The notes: generated by a model from the sequence alone, not told the origin. A DNA stretch of 64,000 bases from Sideroxyarcus sp. (GCA_030651895.1 JAUSBR010000013.1:62001-126000), one strand, 5' to 3'; shown: positions 51,673 to 62,726, numbered from the stretch's first letter. Numbers and translations are program-made.

Positions 51673-52464
51673 TCAGGCGGGGACGGGCGGCGAACCGGCG
51701 GAAAGCGTCAGCACTTCAAAGCCGGTCTCGGTGACCAGAATGGTGTGCTCGTATTGTGCCGACAGACTGTGGTCCTTGGTCACCACGGTCCAGCCGTCGC
51801 CGAGTTGCTTGATCTCTTTTCGGCCCGCATTCACCATCGGCTCGATGGTGAAGATCATGCCCGCTTCGAGTCTGGGACCGGTGCCGGCTTTGCCGTAGTG
51901 CAGCACCTGCGGCTCCTCGTGGAACTTGTCGCCGATGCCGTGCCCGCAGAACTCACGCACCACGCTGTAGCCCATGCCCTCGACGAAGGTCTGGATGGCC
52001 TGGCCGATGTCACCCAGATAGGAACCCGCTTTCACGGTGCGGATGCCGCGCCACATCGCTTCATAAGTCACTTCGCAAAGGCGTTTTGACTGGATCGACG
52101 GCTCGCCGACGTAGTACATGCGGCTGGTGTCGCCGTGCCAACCGTCCTTGATCGTGGTGATGTCGAGATTGACGATGTCGCCGTTCTTCAGCTTCTTGTC
52201 GCTGGGCACGCCGTGGCACACCTGATGGTTGATCGAGGTGCAGATGGATTTCGGATAGGGCGTGTGGCCGTGCGGCGCGTAGTTCAGCGGCGCTGGGATG
52301 CAGCCCTGCACGTCCACCATGTAATCGTGGCAGAGCTTGTCGAGCTCGTCGGTGGTGACGCCGACTTTGACGAAGGGGCCGATGTAATCGAGCACTTCGC
52401 CGGCCAGACGTCCGGCGATGCGCATCTTTTCGATTTCCTGCGGGGATTTAATGCTTATAGACAT
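51673..52464 (-). CDS. map: Methionine aminopeptidase, type I
   Basis: 263 residues. Removes N-terminal Met from new proteins in the cytoplasm. Metal ligands are seen in DIVNLDITTIKDGWHGDTSRMYY (two Asp), GHGIGDKFHEEPQVLHYG (His), FTIEPMV (Glu) and QYEHTILVTE (Glu). No strong ribosome site precedes the ATG. First gene of map-glnD. Confidence 0.96.
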   Translation of the reverse strand: MSISIKSPQEIEKMRIAGRLAGEVLDYIGPFVKVGVTTDELDKLCHDYMVDVQGCIPAPLNYAPHGHTPYPKSICTSINHQVCHGVPSDKKLKNGDIVNLDITTIKDGWHGDTSRMYYVGEPSIQSKRLCEVTYEAMWRGIRTVKAGSYLGDIGQAIQTFVEGMGYSVVREFCGHGIGDKFHEEPQVLHYGKAGTGPRLEAGMIFTIEPMVNAGRKEIKQLGDGWTVVTKDHSLSAQYEHTILVTETGFEVLTLSAGSPPVPA

Positions 52465-52547
52465 GATTAATCAGGATAAGACGAACAGGTGCGAGGATAG
52501 TTGATAGTGCCCACCTGCACAACCTCGAATGCAGAGGGGATAACGTA

Positions 52548-52576
52548 AAAAAGGCACGCCATCGGCGTGCCTTCTT
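52548..52576 (-). terminator. Terminator after the DEAD-box helicase gene
   Basis: AAGGCACGCC-ATC-GGCGTGCCTT (52551-52573) is a perfect stem with a run of T on the minus-strand side (complement of A6 at 52547-52552). It ends the helicase transcript coming from the right. Confidence 0.82.
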
Positions 52577-52596
52577 GTTACGACGGAACTTGCGGT

Positions 52597-54213
52597 TTAA
52601 CGCTTGTTGCCGTTGGGGTTGCTGTTATTGCCGCGACCCAGCGAGAAGCCGGTGCCTTGCGGACGACGCGGAGCAGCGTGCGGTGCTGCTGTATGCGGCG
52701 CGGCAGCGCGGTGAGCCGGAGCGTGGTGCGAAGGCGCGTGATGGGCAGGAGCGCGGTTGCCGCCCATGTTGCCATTCACGTTGCCGTTCGGGTTGCCACT
52801 GCGCGGCGCATCATTGGTGAAACGGCTGTGCTTGTGGCCTTCGCGACGCTGGTCGGAATGCTCGTGACGGCTGTCCGGTGCGGCATGACGGCTGAAGTTG
52901 CTGCCATTGCCCGCGCCGTTGCTATTGCGGCCAAATCCGCCGCCATTGCTGTTGCGACCGGCGTAACCGCCGCCGTTACCGCGCGGCGCGCCGCTGCGCG
53001 GTGCGGAAGAAGCGGGACGCGGCTTGAACTTCGGCTCCATGCCTTCGACGGTGTGCGCCTTGATCGGTTGGCCGGTAAAGCGCTCGATCTTTTTCAGGTT
53101 CATCGCGTCGCGGTTGGAAGCGAACGAGACGGCGATACCTGTTGCGCCGGCACGGCCGGTACGGCCGATGCGGTGCACGTAGTCTTCGGCGAACTTGGGC
53201 AGGTCGAAGTTGATGACGTGGGTGATGCCCGCCACGTCGATGCCGCGCGCGGCGACGTCGGTAGCGACCAGCACGCGCACATTGCCTTTGCGCAGGTTGA
53301 GCAGAGTGCGGTTGCGCTCACGCTGGTTCATGTCGCCGTGCAGGGCGGCGGCGGCATGGCCGGCAGCGGAAAGCTCATCCGCCAGCATGTCGGCATCGCG
53401 CTTGGTGGCGGTGAACACCAGTGCCTGGTTCAGATCGACATCGCGCAGCAGGTGGTCGAGCAGGCGATTCTTGTGTGCCATATCGTCCACGTACATCAGA
53501 CGCTGCTCGATGTTCTCGTGGCGCGCTTGCGACGATGCGACGCTGATGCGTTTCGGGCTCTTCAGCAGGCGCATGGCCAGGTTGCCGATCGCGCCTTCCA
53601 GCGTGGCGGAGAACAGCAGGGTCTGGCGGGTCGCCGGTGTGGCGGCGGCGATGCGCTCCACGTCGTCGATGAAGCCCATATCCAGCATGCGGTCGGCTTC
53701 GTCCAGTACCAGCATCTCCAGACGCGAGAAGTCGATACGGCCGCGTTCGATGTGGTCGATCAGACGGCCCGGTGTCGCCACCAGGATGTCCACGAAACCG
53801 GACAGCAGTTTGTTCTGCAGCGGGTAAGGCATGCCGCCGAGGATGCTCACCACCTTGACGCGCATGTTCTTGCCGTACTTGTTGGCGGCGTCGGACACTT
53901 GTTGTGCCAGTTCGCGGGTCGGGGTCAGCACCAGGATGCGCGGACCTTTGCCGCGCACGGCAGCTTCAACCGACAGCTTTTGCAGAGCGGGCAGGATGAA
54001 GGCGGCAGTCTTGCCGGTGCCGGTCTGGGCAGAGGCCATCAGGTCATGGCCGGCCAGTGCTTCGGGGATGGCTTGCGCCTGAATCGGGGAGGGCACGGTG
54101 TAACCGGCATCCTGAACAGCTTTCAGAATGGCCGGATCCAGACCCAGGGTGGCAAAAGTGACTACGTTTTCAGTAGGCGCGGGTGCAGCAGTCGTAATAG
54201 TTTTATCAGACAC
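52597..54213 (-). CDS. DEAD-box ATP-dependent RNA helicase (RhlE-like)
   Basis: 538 residues. RecA-like domains with all motifs: Q motif (GYTVPSPIQAQAIP), AQTGTGKT (motif I), TPTRELAQQ, DEAD in VLDEADRMLDMGF, SATLEGAI, and HRIGRTGRAG (motif VI). After residue about 390 a low-complexity tail of some 140 residues is rich in Gly/Asn, then His/Pro/Ala (APAHHAPSHHAPAH), ending in Asn/Arg. Such tails bind RNA. It is probably involved in ribosome assembly or RNA decay. The -10 box near 54421 predicts a leader of about 200 nt. Confidence 0.93.
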   Translation of the reverse strand: MSDKTITTAAPAPTENVVTFATLGLDPAILKAVQDAGYTVPSPIQAQAIPEALAGHDLMASAQTGTGKTAAFILPALQKLSVEAAVRGKGPRILVLTPTRELAQQVSDAANKYGKNMRVKVVSILGGMPYPLQNKLLSGFVDILVATPGRLIDHIERGRIDFSRLEMLVLDEADRMLDMGFIDDVERIAAATPATRQTLLFSATLEGAIGNLAMRLLKSPKRISVASSQARHENIEQRLMYVDDMAHKNRLLDHLLRDVDLNQALVFTATKRDADMLADELSAAGHAAAALHGDMNQRERNRTLLNLRKGNVRVLVATDVAARGIDVAGITHVINFDLPKFAEDYVHRIGRTGRAGATGIAVSFASNRDAMNLKKIERFTGQPIKAHTVEGMEPKFKPRPASSAPRSGAPRGNGGGYAGRNSNGGGFGRNSNGAGNGSNFSRHAAPDSRHEHSDQRREGHKHSRFTNDAPRSGNPNGNVNGNMGGNRAPAHHAPSHHAPAHRAAAPHTAAPHAAPRRPQGTGFSLGRGNNSNPNGNKR

Positions 54214-54538
54214 GATTGTTCCTTTAATTTTTTTAGATACAGCGCATGCGCGGCCTCAAGGCCACACAATGAAATTCAGTAGGGGGAGATACAAATACCT
54301 CTACCGGCGCAAACAAAACATCGTCGCTAACCGGTGAAGCTTGGCGCATCCAGAATAAAGAGATGCCAGAGGGTCAGAAAACGATGAACTCAATACCGCC
54401 CATGGGGCGACAAGGCGCGCATTATACTCAGCAAAGGAATAAAAGCCAGCGATATGTTATGTGCGCCTGCAGACATAGGCGGCGGGGCGGATAGAGCGTA
54501 TATTTCATCCATAAATACAATACAGTGAAGGCGGCAGC
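54214..54538. other. 325-bp divergent intergenic region: helicase leader and two promoters
   Basis: On the minus strand a perfect TATAAT (complement of 54421-54426) implies a helicase transcript start near 54414 and an untranslated leader of about 200 nt. On the plus strand TACAAT (54516-54521) lies 18 bp before the TTG start of the PhnD-like gene. No further gene is seen in the region. Confidence 0.5.
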
Positions 54539-55453
54539 TTGATATTTAGGGAGAAACGCACGGGATGGCGCGTCTTGGCGCTGGTCGTACTGCTGGTCGC
54601 CGGTTGCGGCAAGCAGGAAGAGCCCTATCAGCCCGTCTTCTCCACGCGCGGCGTGGGCGATCCCGAGGAATATGTCATCGGCATCCATCCGCTGCACAAT
54701 CCCAAGCGTCTGATCGAAGTGTACGGTCCCGTCGTGGACCGCTTGAACGCCGCCATTCCGCAGGCGCATTTCCGTCTGGAAGCGTCGCGCAACTACGAAG
54801 AGTTCGAAAAGAAGCTGTTTGCCCGCCGTTTCGACTTTGCCATGCCCAATTCCTACGAGACTGTGCGTTCGCTCAAGCATGGCTACCATGTCTTCGCCAA
54901 GATGGGCGACGACGACCTCTTCCGCGGCATCATTCTGGTGCGCAGGGACAGCGGCATCCGCCAGGTGAGCGACCTCAAGGGCAAGAAGGTGGCCTATCCC
55001 GCGCTCACCGCTTTGGCGGCGACCATGATGCCGCAATACTATCTGCATACCCACGGCCTTGATGTGAACCGCGACATCGTGAACGTGTATGTCGGCTCCC
55101 AGGAATCTTCCATCATGAATGTGCTGCGCGGCCATGCGGCGGCGGGTGCGACCTGGACGGTGCCATGGAATACTTTCCAGAAGGATCAACCCAGGCAGGC
55201 GGCGCAACTCGAAGTGAAATGGCGTACCGACACGCTGCCCAACAACGGCTGGGTGGTGCGCAACGATGTCCAGCCCATTCTGGCGGAGAAGGTCAGCAAG
55301 GTGTTGGTCGGTCTGAGTGCCACACCGGAAGGCAAGGCGATGCTGAAGAAGATAGGCGTCTCGCGTTTCGAGTATGCGACCAGCCAGACCTACAAGCCGG
55401 TGGAGCAGTACCTGAAGGTCTTTTCCGAAACCGTGCGCCATGTCGAGTATTGA
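54539..55453 (+). CDS. PhnD-like substrate-binding lipoprotein
   Basis: 304 residues starting at TTG 54539 with GAAGG 7 bp upstream. Lipobox LLVAGC (Cys near residue 21) marks a lipoprotein. The PhnD/PBP2 fold is visible in EEYVIGIHPLHNPKRLIEVYGPVVDRLN, ARRFDFAMPNSYETVRS, IRQVSDLKGKKVAYPALTALAATMMP. No ABC transporter is present. It ends 3 bp before a membrane PAS-GGDEF gene, so it probably acts as receptor for that cyclase. Second free-standing PhnD-like receptor in the window (see 9691-10548). Confidence 0.85.
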   Translation: MIFREKRTGWRVLALVVLLVAGCGKQEEPYQPVFSTRGVGDPEEYVIGIHPLHNPKRLIEVYGPVVDRLNAAIPQAHFRLEASRNYEEFEKKLFARRFDFAMPNSYETVRSLKHGYHVFAKMGDDDLFRGIILVRRDSGIRQVSDLKGKKVAYPALTALAATMMPQYYLHTHGLDVNRDIVNVYVGSQESSIMNVLRGHAAAGATWTVPWNTFQKDQPRQAAQLEVKWRTDTLPNNGWVVRNDVQPILAEKVSKVLVGLSATPEGKAMLKKIGVSRFEYATSQTYKPVEQYLKVFSETVRHVEY

Positions 55454-55456
55454 GCG

Positions 55457-57157
55457 ATGAAACTGGCCGATACCATCAGCGCCTTCTGGCGCAGTTCGAT
55501 ACGACGGCAGTTGATCATCGGCTTCGCGCTGGCATCGCTGGGTCTGATGCTGGGCTTCGGTTATCTGGTGCTCAAGCATCAGCGCGAAGCCTTGTACCAG
55601 TTCTCCAACGAGCGCGCATCCGAGCTTGCGCACACGCTTTCCATCAGCGGCACCTCCTGGGCGCTGGCCAACGACCTGGTCGGACTGCAGGAAGTGGTGC
55701 AGGGCGTGGTCAGGACGCCGGACCTGCAGCGCGCCTATTTCCTCGACCGCCACGGCGAGGTGCTGGCGTCGACCAATCCCGACGAGGTCGGTTTCTTCGT
55801 TACCGACGAGGTGAGTCGCCGCATGCTGGCGTCGACTTCCATGGAGCAGCTCGTGTTGCTGAATGACAAGAATATCTACGTCGTCGCCCATCCGGTCATG
55901 TCGGAGGGGCGGCAGCTCGGCTGGTCGCGGGTGGAGATGACGCGGGTCACCGTCCATGCCAACCTGTCGGCTCTGACGCGGGTGTGGTTCCAGTTTGTGC
56001 TGTTCACTGTGCTCGTGGTGTCGCTGGTGGCGCTGCTCCTCGCGCGCCGCTTGACCGGCGGACTGGATCACCTGATGCAGGTTGCTTCTGCCGTGGAGCG
56101 CGGCTGGGGCAAGCGCCGTGCCGATGTCGGGCGCGCGGACGAGATCGGCGTGTTGGCGCGCCATCTGGACCGCATGCTCAACGCGATCGAACAGCAGAAG
56201 AAAGTGATTAGCGAGAGCGAGGCCAAATACCGCTTCCTCGCCGACAACATCTCCGATGTGATCTGGATCGTGAACCTCGGGACGAACCGCTGGGAATATA
56301 TGAGTCCCTCGGTGCAGAAGATGCTGGGCTACAGTGTCGAGGAGATCATGGAGCAGCCGATGGAGCACACCATGACCTCCAAATCCTATGCCGACATCCA
56401 GGGCTGGATAGAAGAGCGCAGCAAGTTGTTCCTGAGCGGACTCGACGGCAGCCATGTCTACACCAATGAAGTCGAGCAAGTGTGCCGCGACGGTTCCACC
56501 CTGTGGACCGAGGTCACGACCCACTTCGCCCGCAACGAGCATGACGAGCTGATCCTGCTGGGTGTCTCGCGCGACATCAGCGAACGCAAGAAAGCCGAAG
56601 AGCAGATCCGCAATCTGGCCTTCTACGACACGCTGACGCAGTTGCCGAACCGCCGTTTGCTGCTGGACCGTTTCAACCTGGTCATCTCCGCCTGCAAACG
56701 CAGCAACCGTTATGCCGCGCTGATGTTCATGGATCTGGATAATTTCAAACCGCTCAACGACGAGCACGGCCACGATGTTGGCGACCTGCTGCTGATCGAG
56801 GTGGCGCGGCGCATCACCGGCTGCCTGCGCGAGGTGGATACCGTGGCGCGTTTCGGCGGCGACGAGTTCGTGGTGATGCTGAGCGAGCTTGATACCGACA
56901 AGGCGAAATCGCTGAAGCAGACCCGGATGATCGCGGAAAAGATCCGCCAGATCATCGGCGAGCCCTATCGCCTGAAGGTGGTGCGGGAGGGAAGTCCCCA
57001 GCCGCAGGTCGTCGAACACCGCTGCACCGCCAGCATCGGCGTGGTGGTATTCAATAACCACGGCGTCACCCAGGAGGACCTGCTCAAACTGGCCGATGCC
57101 GCCATGTATCAGGCCAAATCGGCCGGCCGCAATCAGGTGCATTTCGCCGAGACATAA
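55457..57157 (+). CDS. Membrane diguanylate cyclase (HAMP-PAS-GGDEF)
   Basis: 566 residues. TM1 about 20-40, periplasmic region, TM2 about 175-195 (FQFVLFTVLVVSLVALLLA), HAMP-like segment, PAS/PAC (about 255-375) and GGDEF domain with intact active site GGDEF at 467-471. An RxxD inhibitory site is not obvious. It should make c-di-GMP in response to the periplasmic/PAS signal. It starts 3 bp after the PhnD-like lipoprotein gene and is followed 16 bp later by the FecR-like gene. Confidence 0.92.
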   Translation: MKLADTISAFWRSSIRRQLIIGFALASLGLMLGFGYLVLKHQREALYQFSNERASELAHTLSISGTSWALANDLVGLQEVVQGVVRTPDLQRAYFLDRHGEVLASTNPDEVGFFVTDEVSRRMLASTSMEQLVLLNDKNIYVVAHPVMSEGRQLGWSRVEMTRVTVHANLSALTRVWFQFVLFTVLVVSLVALLLARRLTGGLDHLMQVASAVERGWGKRRADVGRADEIGVLARHLDRMLNAIEQQKKVISESEAKYRFLADNISDVIWIVNLGTNRWEYMSPSVQKMLGYSVEEIMEQPMEHTMTSKSYADIQGWIEERSKLFLSGLDGSHVYTNEVEQVCRDGSTLWTEVTTHFARNEHDELILLGVSRDISERKKAEEQIRNLAFYDTLTQLPNRRLLLDRFNLVISACKRSNRYAALMFMDLDNFKPLNDEHGHDVGDLLLIEVARRITGCLREVDTVARFGGDEFVVMLSELDTDKAKSLKQTRMIAEKIRQIIGEPYRLKVVREGSPQPQVVEHRCTASIGVVVFNNHGVTQEDLLKLADAAMYQAKSAGRNQVHFAET

Positions 57158-57173
57158 CTGAAAGGGAGTAGCC

Positions 57174-57842
57174 ATGAACAGATCACGCCGCCGCCTGTTA
57201 CGACAATTATCGGTTCTGGGACTGCTGTCCGGCGCGGGGATCCCCGGCCTGATCCGCGATGCGCTCGCCGCCGGAAACTATCCTTCCGTGCAGGGCATGC
57301 ACAAGATCAAGGGCGATGTCCGTATCAATGGCAAGCCGGCCCGCGAGGGGCAGCCCGTGCTGCCGGGCGACAAGGTCACCACCGGTGCCGATGGCGAGGC
57401 CATCTATGTCATCGACCGGAATGCCTTTCTGCAGCGCAGCAACAGCGTGGTCCATTTCGGCAAGGAGGCGGCGAAGGAATTCTTCCGTGTCGTCAGCGGC
57501 AGGATACTGTCGGTGTTCGAACACGGCGAGAAACGTCTGGTGGTGCCTACCGCTGTCATCGGTATCCGCGGCACCGCATGCTACATAGAGGCCGACCCGA
57601 AAAAAGTGTATTTCTGTCTCTGCTACGGCACAGCCGAGATCGAGCCGACGGCGGAGCCCGGACGGATGGAGCGGATCGAGACCCGGCACCACGATCACCC
57701 TGTCTACATCCACCACGACAAGGGCATGCCGTCCATGGCGAAAACCGAGGTCGCCAACCACACAGACGATGAGCTCATCATGCTGGAGTGGCTGAACCGG
57801 CGCAGGCCGCCGTTCTACGGCCAGGGATTGAGCGCTTACTGA
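57174..57842 (+). CDS. FecR-domain-like exported protein
   Basis: 222 residues. Arg-rich signal (MNRSRRRLLRQLSVLGLLSGAG, cleavage near ALA). The core HKIKGDVRINGKPAREGQPVLPGDKVTTGADGEAIYVIDRNAFLQRSNS, then SGRILSVFEHGEKRLVVPTAVIGIRGTACYIEA, is a FecR-type beta domain. The second half has FCLCYG and a His-rich stretch (ETRHHDHPVYIHHD), possible metal ligands. AAAGGGAG precedes the ATG. No FecA/FecI partners. Third gene with the PhnD-like receptor and the GGDEF enzyme; role unknown. Confidence 0.78.
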   Translation: MNRSRRRLLRQLSVLGLLSGAGIPGLIRDALAAGNYPSVQGMHKIKGDVRINGKPAREGQPVLPGDKVTTGADGEAIYVIDRNAFLQRSNSVVHFGKEAAKEFFRVVSGRILSVFEHGEKRLVVPTAVIGIRGTACYIEADPKKVYFCLCYGTAEIEPTAEPGRMERIETRHHDHPVYIHHDKGMPSMAKTEVANHTDDELIMLEWLNRRRPPFYGQGLSAY

Positions 57843-57930
57843 CATCGTTGCTCTCTCTCCGCTTGTTCCGGCGGGCCGGATCGGGCGCATTTCACCGACA
57901 TATAGATGTCATAACTGTCTGATGGCTCTG

Positions 57931-57939
57931 TGCTAGAAT
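57931..57939 (+). promoter_or_regulatory. Extended -10 promoter of typA
   Basis: TGCTAGAAT (57931-57939) has the TGn extension followed by TAGAAT (5 of 6). No good -35. The start would be about 30 nt before the typA ATG at 57974. Confidence 0.5.
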
Positions 57940-57973
57940 GCGCCCCCTTTGAATCCAGCACAGGTAGTACATC

Positions 57974-59806
<1,833 letters not shown>

Positions 59807-59826
59807 GATTCCCGCCGGGATGTGAC

Positions 59827-59854
59827 GACAAGGGACGCTTCGGCGTCCCTTGTC
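59827..59854 (+). terminator. Terminator after typA
   Basis: GACAAGGGACGC (59827-59838) and GCGTCCCTTGTC (59843-59854) form a perfect 12-bp stem with a TTCG loop, followed by ATTTCA. It is very stable but has a weak T-run. Confidence 0.7.
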
Positions 59855-59907
59855 ATTTCAGCTTGAATATCTATACTGGCCTTCCAGACTCGACAGGAGT
59901 AATAACC

Positions 59908-60699
59908 ATGAAAACAATATTATTTTTCATCGGGCTCATGTTTGCTACGGCCAGCGCCCAAGCCGCCGTGCAGGGAAAAGAAGTCAGCTACCACGCCAAC
60001 GGCACCACACTCAAAGGTTACATCGCTTACGACGATGCCGTGAAAGGCAAACGCCCCGGCATCCTTGTCGTGCATGAATGGTGGGGACACAACGAATATG
60101 CGCGCAAGCGCGCCCGCATGCTGGCGGAACAAGGCTATACCGCGCTGGCGGTGGACATGTACGGCGACGGCAAACAGGCGCATCACCCGGACGATGCCGG
60201 CAAGTTCGCCAGCGAAGTGTCGAAGAACGCCGTGCTGGCAAAATCCAGATTCGATGCCGCATACGATCTGATCAGCAAGGAAGCCACGGTGGACGCGCGC
60301 AACATCGCCGCCATCGGTTACTGCTTCGGCGGTTCGGTGGTGCTCAACATGGCGCGCATCGGCGAGCCGCTCAAGGCAGCGGTGAGTTTTCACGGCAGCC
60401 TGAAGACCGCGACCCCGGCGGCAGCGGGCAAAGTGAAGGCGCGCGTGGCCAGCTTCACCGGCGAAGCTGATCCGATGATCCCGGCGGAGCAGGTCGCGGC
60501 CTTCCGCCAGGAGATGGACAAGGCCGGTGTGAGTTACAAGGCCGTGACCTACCCCGGTGCCAAACACGCGTTCACCAATCCGGAGGCGGACAAGTTCGGC
60601 CAGGAGTTCAAGTTGCCGCTGGCCTACAACGCCGCTGCCGACAAGGCTTCGTGGGCCGAAGGTTTGGCGTTTCTGGCGGATGCGTTCAGGGGGAAATAG
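59908..60699 (+). CDS. Dienelactone hydrolase family protein, exported
   Basis: 263 residues with signal peptide (1-19, ASAQA). Alpha/beta-hydrolase: GILVVHEWWGHNEYARKRARMLAEQGYTALAVDMYG, nucleophile elbow GYCFGG (Cys nucleophile), acid in TGEADPMIPAEQ, and His in GAKHAFTNPEAD. Dienelactone hydrolases of this shape act on esters/lactones; the substrate is unknown. CAGGAG precedes ATG 59908. Monocistronic. Confidence 0.88.
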   Translation: MKTILFFIGLMFATASAQAAVQGKEVSYHANGTTLKGYIAYDDAVKGKRPGILVVHEWWGHNEYARKRARMLAEQGYTALAVDMYGDGKQAHHPDDAGKFASEVSKNAVLAKSRFDAAYDLISKEATVDARNIAAIGYCFGGSVVLNMARIGEPLKAAVSFHGSLKTATPAAAGKVKARVASFTGEADPMIPAEQVAAFRQEMDKAGVSYKAVTYPGAKHAFTNPEADKFGQEFKLPLAYNAAADKASWAEGLAFLADAFRGK

Positions 60700-60775
60700 C
60701 TGTGTATGAAGCCGTACAGATGCCTTGTGGCGTAGATTCTATGCTGGATGCCGCAGACCCGGACGGAGTGGAGAT

Positions 60776-61930
60776 ATGAATAATCAAAACATGCGCACCG
60801 CACAATCCTGCGCCACAGATGCACGTCAGGCTGCGGCGGAGTTTCACGCGGCAGTGGTGCAGCCGGATATGGAACTGGTGGTTTTCTTCTGCTCCAGTCA
60901 CTACGATCTTGATGAGCTGGCTGCGGAAATGAACCGGCTGTTTGTTGGAATACAGGTGGTGGGCTGTACCTCTGCCGGTGAGATCGGACCGCTCGGCAAT
61001 TGCGCGCATGGACTGTCGGGGGCCAGTTTCTCCGCGTCCGATTTCGCGGTCGTCAGCGGATTGCTGGAAAATTTGACCGGGTTCAGTATCACAGCAGGAC
61101 ATGACTTTGCGCAAACCCTGCTGCAGCGTCTGGAAAGCCGTGCGCCGGATGCTGTGCCGGAAAATAGTTTTGCATTGCTGCTCATCGACGGTTTGTCCAT
61201 ACGGGAGGAACCGGTAGCGCATGCCTTGCAGTATGCTTTGGGAGATATTGTGCTGTTCGGCGGTTCTGCGGGCGACGACCAGAAGTTCAACAGAACGCTT
61301 GTATTCAGCGATGGCCGATTCCATTCCGATGGCGCTGTGCTGGTTCTGCTCAACACCTCTTTGCCTTTCAAGATATTCAAGACCCAGCATTTCATTGCCA
61401 CCGCTGAGCGGCTGGTGGTGACGGAAGCTGATACAGATGAACGCATCGTCAAGGAGATCAACGGACTTCCGGCCGCCGCGGAATATGCGCGACTGCTGGG
61501 GATCGATGTGCATGAACTCAACCCCATGCGTTTCGCCGCTTCCCCCGTCGTGGTGATGATAGACGGCACGGACTATGTGCGTTCTATCCAGAAGGCCAAT
61601 CCTGACGGCAGCCTGACTTTCTTTTGCGCCATCGAAGAGGGGCTGGTGCTCAGGGTCGCGCACGGTGTGGGGCTGCTGAACAATCTGGAGCAGACTTTCG
61701 ACACTATCCGTGCGGAAATAGGCCAGCCCCAGCTCGTCATTGCCTGCGATTGCATCCTGCGCAAGCTGGAGATTTCCCAGAACGGTTTGGATGGCCGGGT
61801 CGCGGAAATATTCCGCAGCAACAACACGGTGGGTTTTAACAGTTACGGCGAACAGTTCCACGGCGTGCACGTCAACCAGACGCTTACCGGGATCGCCATC
61901 GGCTCGGCCGGGAATACAGGCGATGACTGA
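60776..61930 (+). CDS. FIST-domain sensory protein
   Basis: 384 residues, no signal or membrane segment. FIST_N (about 30-220; MELVVFFCSSHYDLDELAAEM, VVGCTSAGEIGP, GGSAGDDQKF) and FIST_C (about 225-370; YARLLGIDVHEL, GFNSYGEQFHGVHVNQT). FIST is a predicted small-ligand sensor domain, often linked to signalling outputs. GGAGTGGAG precedes the ATG. Its stop overlaps the following GGDEF gene by 8 bp, so the two are translationally coupled and probably interact. Confidence 0.9.
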   Translation: MNNQNMRTAQSCATDARQAAAEFHAAVVQPDMELVVFFCSSHYDLDELAAEMNRLFVGIQVVGCTSAGEIGPLGNCAHGLSGASFSASDFAVVSGLLENLTGFSITAGHDFAQTLLQRLESRAPDAVPENSFALLLIDGLSIREEPVAHALQYALGDIVLFGGSAGDDQKFNRTLVFSDGRFHSDGAVLVLLNTSLPFKIFKTQHFIATAERLVVTEADTDERIVKEINGLPAAAEYARLLGIDVHELNPMRFAASPVVVMIDGTDYVRSIQKANPDGSLTFFCAIEEGLVLRVAHGVGLLNNLEQTFDTIRAEIGQPQLVIACDCILRKLEISQNGLDGRVAEIFRSNNTVGFNSYGEQFHGVHVNQTLTGIAIGSAGNTGDD

Positions 61931-62726
61931 GCAGCCGAAATCGGACACCGGCGTGCAGGCCTTGCAGGACGAGATCGTGCGCCTGAATAAAGTCGTTCAG
62001 GCACTGATGAATCGATCCGAACGCAATGCCAGTTTGCGCGGGTCCGATTTCAACCTGTTCCACACGGCGATCACGCTGGAAGATCAGGTGCGCCGCCGCA
62101 CCGCTGAGTTGGAAGCGGCGATGCGGGAAAACGAAAAGATCACCCGTGCTTTGCGCGAAAGCGAAAACCGGATTCGCCAGTTGGCTTTTCATGATGCATT
62201 GACGCAACTTGCCAATCGCCGTTTGTTGACCGACCGCCTGGGACAGGCGATGGCTGCCAGCAAACGCAGCGGGCGTTACGGCGCGGTGATGTTTCTGGAT
62301 CTGGACAATTTCAAGCCGCTCAACGATAAGCACGGGCACGAGGCGGGCGATATGTTGCTGATCGAAGTTGCCCATCGTCTGACTCTTTGCGTTCGCGAAG
62401 CGGATACCGTTGCTCGTGTCGGTGGCGATGAGTTCGTTGTGATGATCAGTGAGCTGGATCGGGATAGAGAGGTATCCATTACGCATGCCCGAGTCGTCGC
62501 AGAAAAGGTGCGAACTGCCCTGGCGGCGCCTTATATCCTGACCCGCAAGCATGAAGGCGATGCGGAGACCACGCTGGAACATCATTGCACATCGAGTATC
62601 GGCGTGGTTATGTTCAGCGACAAGCAGGCCAGTCAGGAAGATATCCTGAAATGGGCCGATATGGCGATGTACCAAGCGAAAGAAGCAGGGCGCAACAGAG
62701 TCAGCTTCTACGATGGGGCGTCCTGA
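61923..62726 (+). CDS. Cytosolic diguanylate cyclase (coiled coil-GGDEF)
   Basis: 267 residues. N-terminal coiled coil (about 10-90; ALQDEIVRLNKVVQALMNR, QVRRRTAELEAAMRENEKITRALRESENR) and GGDEF domain (about 95-265) with intact GGDEF at 167-171. No sensory domain of its own; the overlapping FIST gene probably provides sensing. The start ATG 61923 is inside the end of the FIST gene. Its GGDEF domain is close to that of the cyclase at 55457 (FLDLDNFKPLNDKHGHEAGD in both styles). Confidence 0.92.
   Translation: MTEQPKSDTGVQALQDEIVRLNKVVQALMNRSERNASLRGSDFNLFHTAITLEDQVRRRTAELEAAMRENEKITRALRESENRIRQLAFHDALTQLANRRLLTDRLGQAMAASKRSGRYGAVMFLDLDNFKPLNDKHGHEAGDMLLIEVAHRLTLCVREADTVARVGGDEFVVMISELDRDREVSITHARVVAEKVRTALAAPYILTRKHEGDAETTLEHHCTSSIGVVMFSDKQASQEDILKWADMAMYQAKEAGRNRVSFYDGAS

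Noticed and set aside
54428-57175. Minus-strand open frame of 915 codons
   Set aside because: Antisense to the PhnD-like and GGDEF genes. The composition is that of a shadow frame and no domain is visible.
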